The notes under the pieces: model-generated
Databases searched by the model: none
What the model was told of the DNA's origin: nothing
Seen by the model: only the letters and a program-made list of their open reading frames with translations
Origin: Bin34 sp965219935
GTDB lineage: Bacteria > Chloroflexota > Anaerolineae > Caldilineales > Caldilineaceae
NCBI GenBank assembly: GCA_965219935.1
Contig: CBDCOU010000003.1
Span: forward strand, 1,798,001-1,862,000
DNA: 64,000 bases
Direction: 5' to 3'
Made by a program: the position numbers and the translations under genes
Shown: piece by piece, positions 62,577 through 64,000 of the stretch
Layout of the letters: each line of letters begins with the position of its first letter
How positions within the stretch are numbered: the first letter of the stretch is position 1

Positions 62577-63026
62577 CGGGAGTCCAAGCCCAGGCCGATG
62601 GGCAGTCTCATGAACGGCTTGCATGAAACTACGAGCGTATCTCCCGACTGACTGAAAGCCGCCTGCATCTTCCATGTTGGTTGGAAATCAGAGTCTGATC
62701 AGTTCACGATTTGGACAGCTTCTGACCCCACACGCTGCCAAGGCGGGGAGGAACAATCACTTGGGCACACCCAACTGGCCCACCCAAACCATCTGGACAG
62801 AACAATCTGGAGATCATGCGCGGATTAAACTCCGCCTGCGTGAACCTGAATATGTGCGACGTGCCTACCGTCACGACAACAACGATGGAAGGGATCGCTA
62901 GCGGTCGGCTGATCTGACTGACTGCCAACAATTCGCGCAGACGAGAACCTGGTATGTCATGACGCGATGTGGATCCCAATGAGAGAATAGGAAACCATCG
63001 GTGCACACCATTGTCACAATGAAACA
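62577..63026. other. Intergenic stretch, no gene seen
   Basis: About 450 bp without a convincing coding frame. The short open frames here lack homology and a ribosome-binding site. I found no clear terminator hairpin after the aldolase gene. The last ~100 bp are richer in A and T and may include the promoter of the following decarboxylase gene. Confidence 0.4.
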
Positions 63027-64000
63027 ATGATGAAACCATTGAAAGACAACCTCGACCTCCAGATGACGGAGGAGGAGATGCGCAGCCTTGCCCACCTAGT
63101 CACCGACCTGGTGGTGGAACGGGTCAGCAACCTGAGCCAGGAACCGGCTTGGGATGGCGACTTCCGGTTGGAACTTGAGGACCAATTGCTGGCCGAGCCT
63201 CCGGAGGAGGGCCAATCCCCAAAGGAAGTCTTTGAACAGGCTGCACACAAGATCCTCCCGTTCGCAGCCCGGATTGATCACCCCCGTTTCTTTGGTTTTA
63301 TTCCATCCTCCCCCACCTGGCCCAGCGTGCTGGCCGATTTCATGGTGGCCGGACACCAGGTTAACCAATGCACATGGTTGACATCCAGTGGTCCAAGCCA
63401 GCTTGAGTTGGTGGTCATCGACTGGTTTCGCCGCTGGATTGGTTATCCCAAGGGGGCGGGCGGACTTTTCACGAGTGGCGGATCAGCAGCCAGTCTGGAT
63501 GCCTTTGTGGCAGCCAGGGAGGCCGCCGGCAATCCGGAACGGGCGACCGTGTACATGAGTGACCAAAGCCACTCCGCCCTCAGTCGAGCGGCCATGATCA
63601 TTGGTGTACGTCGGGAGTGCATCCGCATGGTTCCCAGTGACGAGTACTTTCGGTTGGACATGGAAGCACTTGCCAGGGCCGTTCAAGCCGACCGGGCAGC
63701 AGGCTTCAATCCCCTTGCCGTATGTGCCACCGCCGGGACAGCCAGCACAGGTGCTGTGGACCCCTTGGAGACGATGGCCGATTTCTGCGAAGAAGAAAAG
63801 ATCTGGATGCACGTCGATGCTGCGTACGGAGGGTTCGCGGTCTTGACCGAAGAAGGTAGAAAGCTCCTGCAAGGGCTGGAACGTGCGGATTCGATCGGAC
63901 TGGATGCCCATAAGTGGCTGTTTCAACCGTATGAAGCCGGAAGTTTGCTGGTGAAGGACGGAAGCACCTTGGAGAAAGCCTTCGCCGTACACCCTGATAT
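63027..64000 (+). CDS. PLP-dependent decarboxylase (group II, aromatic/glutamate decarboxylase-like), 5' part
   Basis: The gene runs off the window end; about 324 residues are visible and no stop is reached. The family features are HPRFFGFIPSSPTWPSVLAD at the N-terminus, GLFTSGGSAASLDAFVAARE (phosphate binding), CATAGTASTGAVDPLETMAD, WMHVDAAYGGFA with the Asp that pairs with the pyridine nitrogen, and LDAHKWLFQPYE with the PLP Lys at residue 296. This set fits aromatic-L-amino-acid or related decarboxylases; the real substrate cannot be settled. The start is ATG at 63027 or the next ATG at 63030. Confidence 0.85.
   Translation, partial: MMKPLKDNLDLQMTEEEMRSLAHLVTDLVVERVSNLSQEPAWDGDFRLELEDQLLAEPPEEGQSPKEVFEQAAHKILPFAARIDHPRFFGFIPSSPTWPSVLADFMVAGHQVNQCTWLTSSGPSQLELVVIDWFRRWIGYPKGAGGLFTSGGSAASLDAFVAAREAAGNPERATVYMSDQSHSALSRAAMIIGVRRECIRMVPSDEYFRLDMEALARAVQADRAAGFNPLAVCATAGTASTGAVDPLETMADFCEEEKIWMHVDAAYGGFAVLTEEGRKLLQGLERADSIGLDAHKWLFQPYEAGSLLVKDGSTLEKAFAVHPD

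Noticed and set aside
62674..62901. Small open frame (75 aa) after the aldolase gene
   Set aside because: No ribosome-binding site, no homology and composition like non-coding DNA.
1..64000. tRNA or rRNA genes
   Set aside because: I looked for T-arm consensus and rRNA-like stretches on both strands and saw none. A tRNAscan-SE or Infernal run would settle it.

Overview
This 64 kb window is GC-rich (roughly 60 percent by eye) and bacterial. It carries a type I NADH dehydrogenase (complex I) operon, a rod-shape (mre/mrd) operon, tilS, hpt and rplY, surrounded by catabolic and accessory genes. The organism cannot be fixed from the sequence alone. The mix of CehA/McbA-type metallohydrolase, phytanoyl-CoA dioxygenase-like protein, sulfatase, Gfo/Idh/MocA oxidoreductases, DUF2142-like membrane protein and PAC2 protein would fit an environmental or host-associated Chloroflexota. 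I hold that weakly: there is no rRNA, and I found no tRNA.

Layout. 1-10.1 kb (+): end of nuoF, then nuoG-H-I-J-K-L-M-N, tightly packed. 10.1-13.1 kb: an acquired patch with a divergent restriction-modification pair (C5 cytosine methyltransferase, GIY-YIG endonuclease). It is flanked by a partial, chimeric second copy of nuoN and its downstream sequence, and followed by a frameshifted IS5-type transposase relic. 13.3-14.4 kb: a single-chain nucleotidyltransferase-HEPN protein. 14.8-15.1 kb (-): a SelW-like gene that reads through an in-frame UGA, a probable selenoprotein with a SECIS-like hairpin and a good terminator. 15.4-21.3 kb (-): mreB-mreC-mreD-mrdA-rodA. 21.6-25.9 kb (+): tilS, a CoA-pyrophosphatase-type Nudix hydrolase, hpt, and a LysM/M23 peptidase. 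26.0-26.4 kb: a decayed PfkB-type sugar kinase. 26.6-38.7 kb (-): rplY, a DUF2142-like membrane protein, polysaccharide deacetylase, beta-propeller lipoprotein, CehA-like metallohydrolase, PhyH-type dioxygenase, sulfatase and an AlbA_2 regulator.

38.9-47.2 kb (+): three serine-hydrolase (beta-lactamase fold) paralogues. Each follows the same ~93 bp leader. Copies 1 and 2 are each followed by the 5' stump of a gene that is intact only after copy 3. A 2.9 kb segment with 21 bp terminal inverted repeats, carrying a secreted-protein gene, sits between copies 2 and 3. 47.2-50.0 kb (-): MFS transporter, a low-molecular-weight-phosphatase-like protein and a PAC2 protein. 50.4-51.2 kb (+): a nucleotidyltransferase. 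51.5-52.9 kb (-): a secreted triple-Cache protein. 53.1-54.8 kb: a TnpB element with imperfect inverted-repeat ends, bracketed by diverged direct repeats. 55.1-57.8 kb (-): a GH63/MGH1-like glycosidase. 58.1-62.6 kb (+): MFS transporter, two Gfo/Idh/MocA dehydrogenases and an HpcH/HpaI aldolase, which look like one uptake and breakdown pathway. The window ends inside a PLP-dependent decarboxylase.

The most notable items are the probable SelW-like selenoprotein, the restriction-modification island with its nuoN scar, the hydrolase duplication array with its inserted inverted-repeat-bounded segment, and the TnpB element with terminal inverted repeats.
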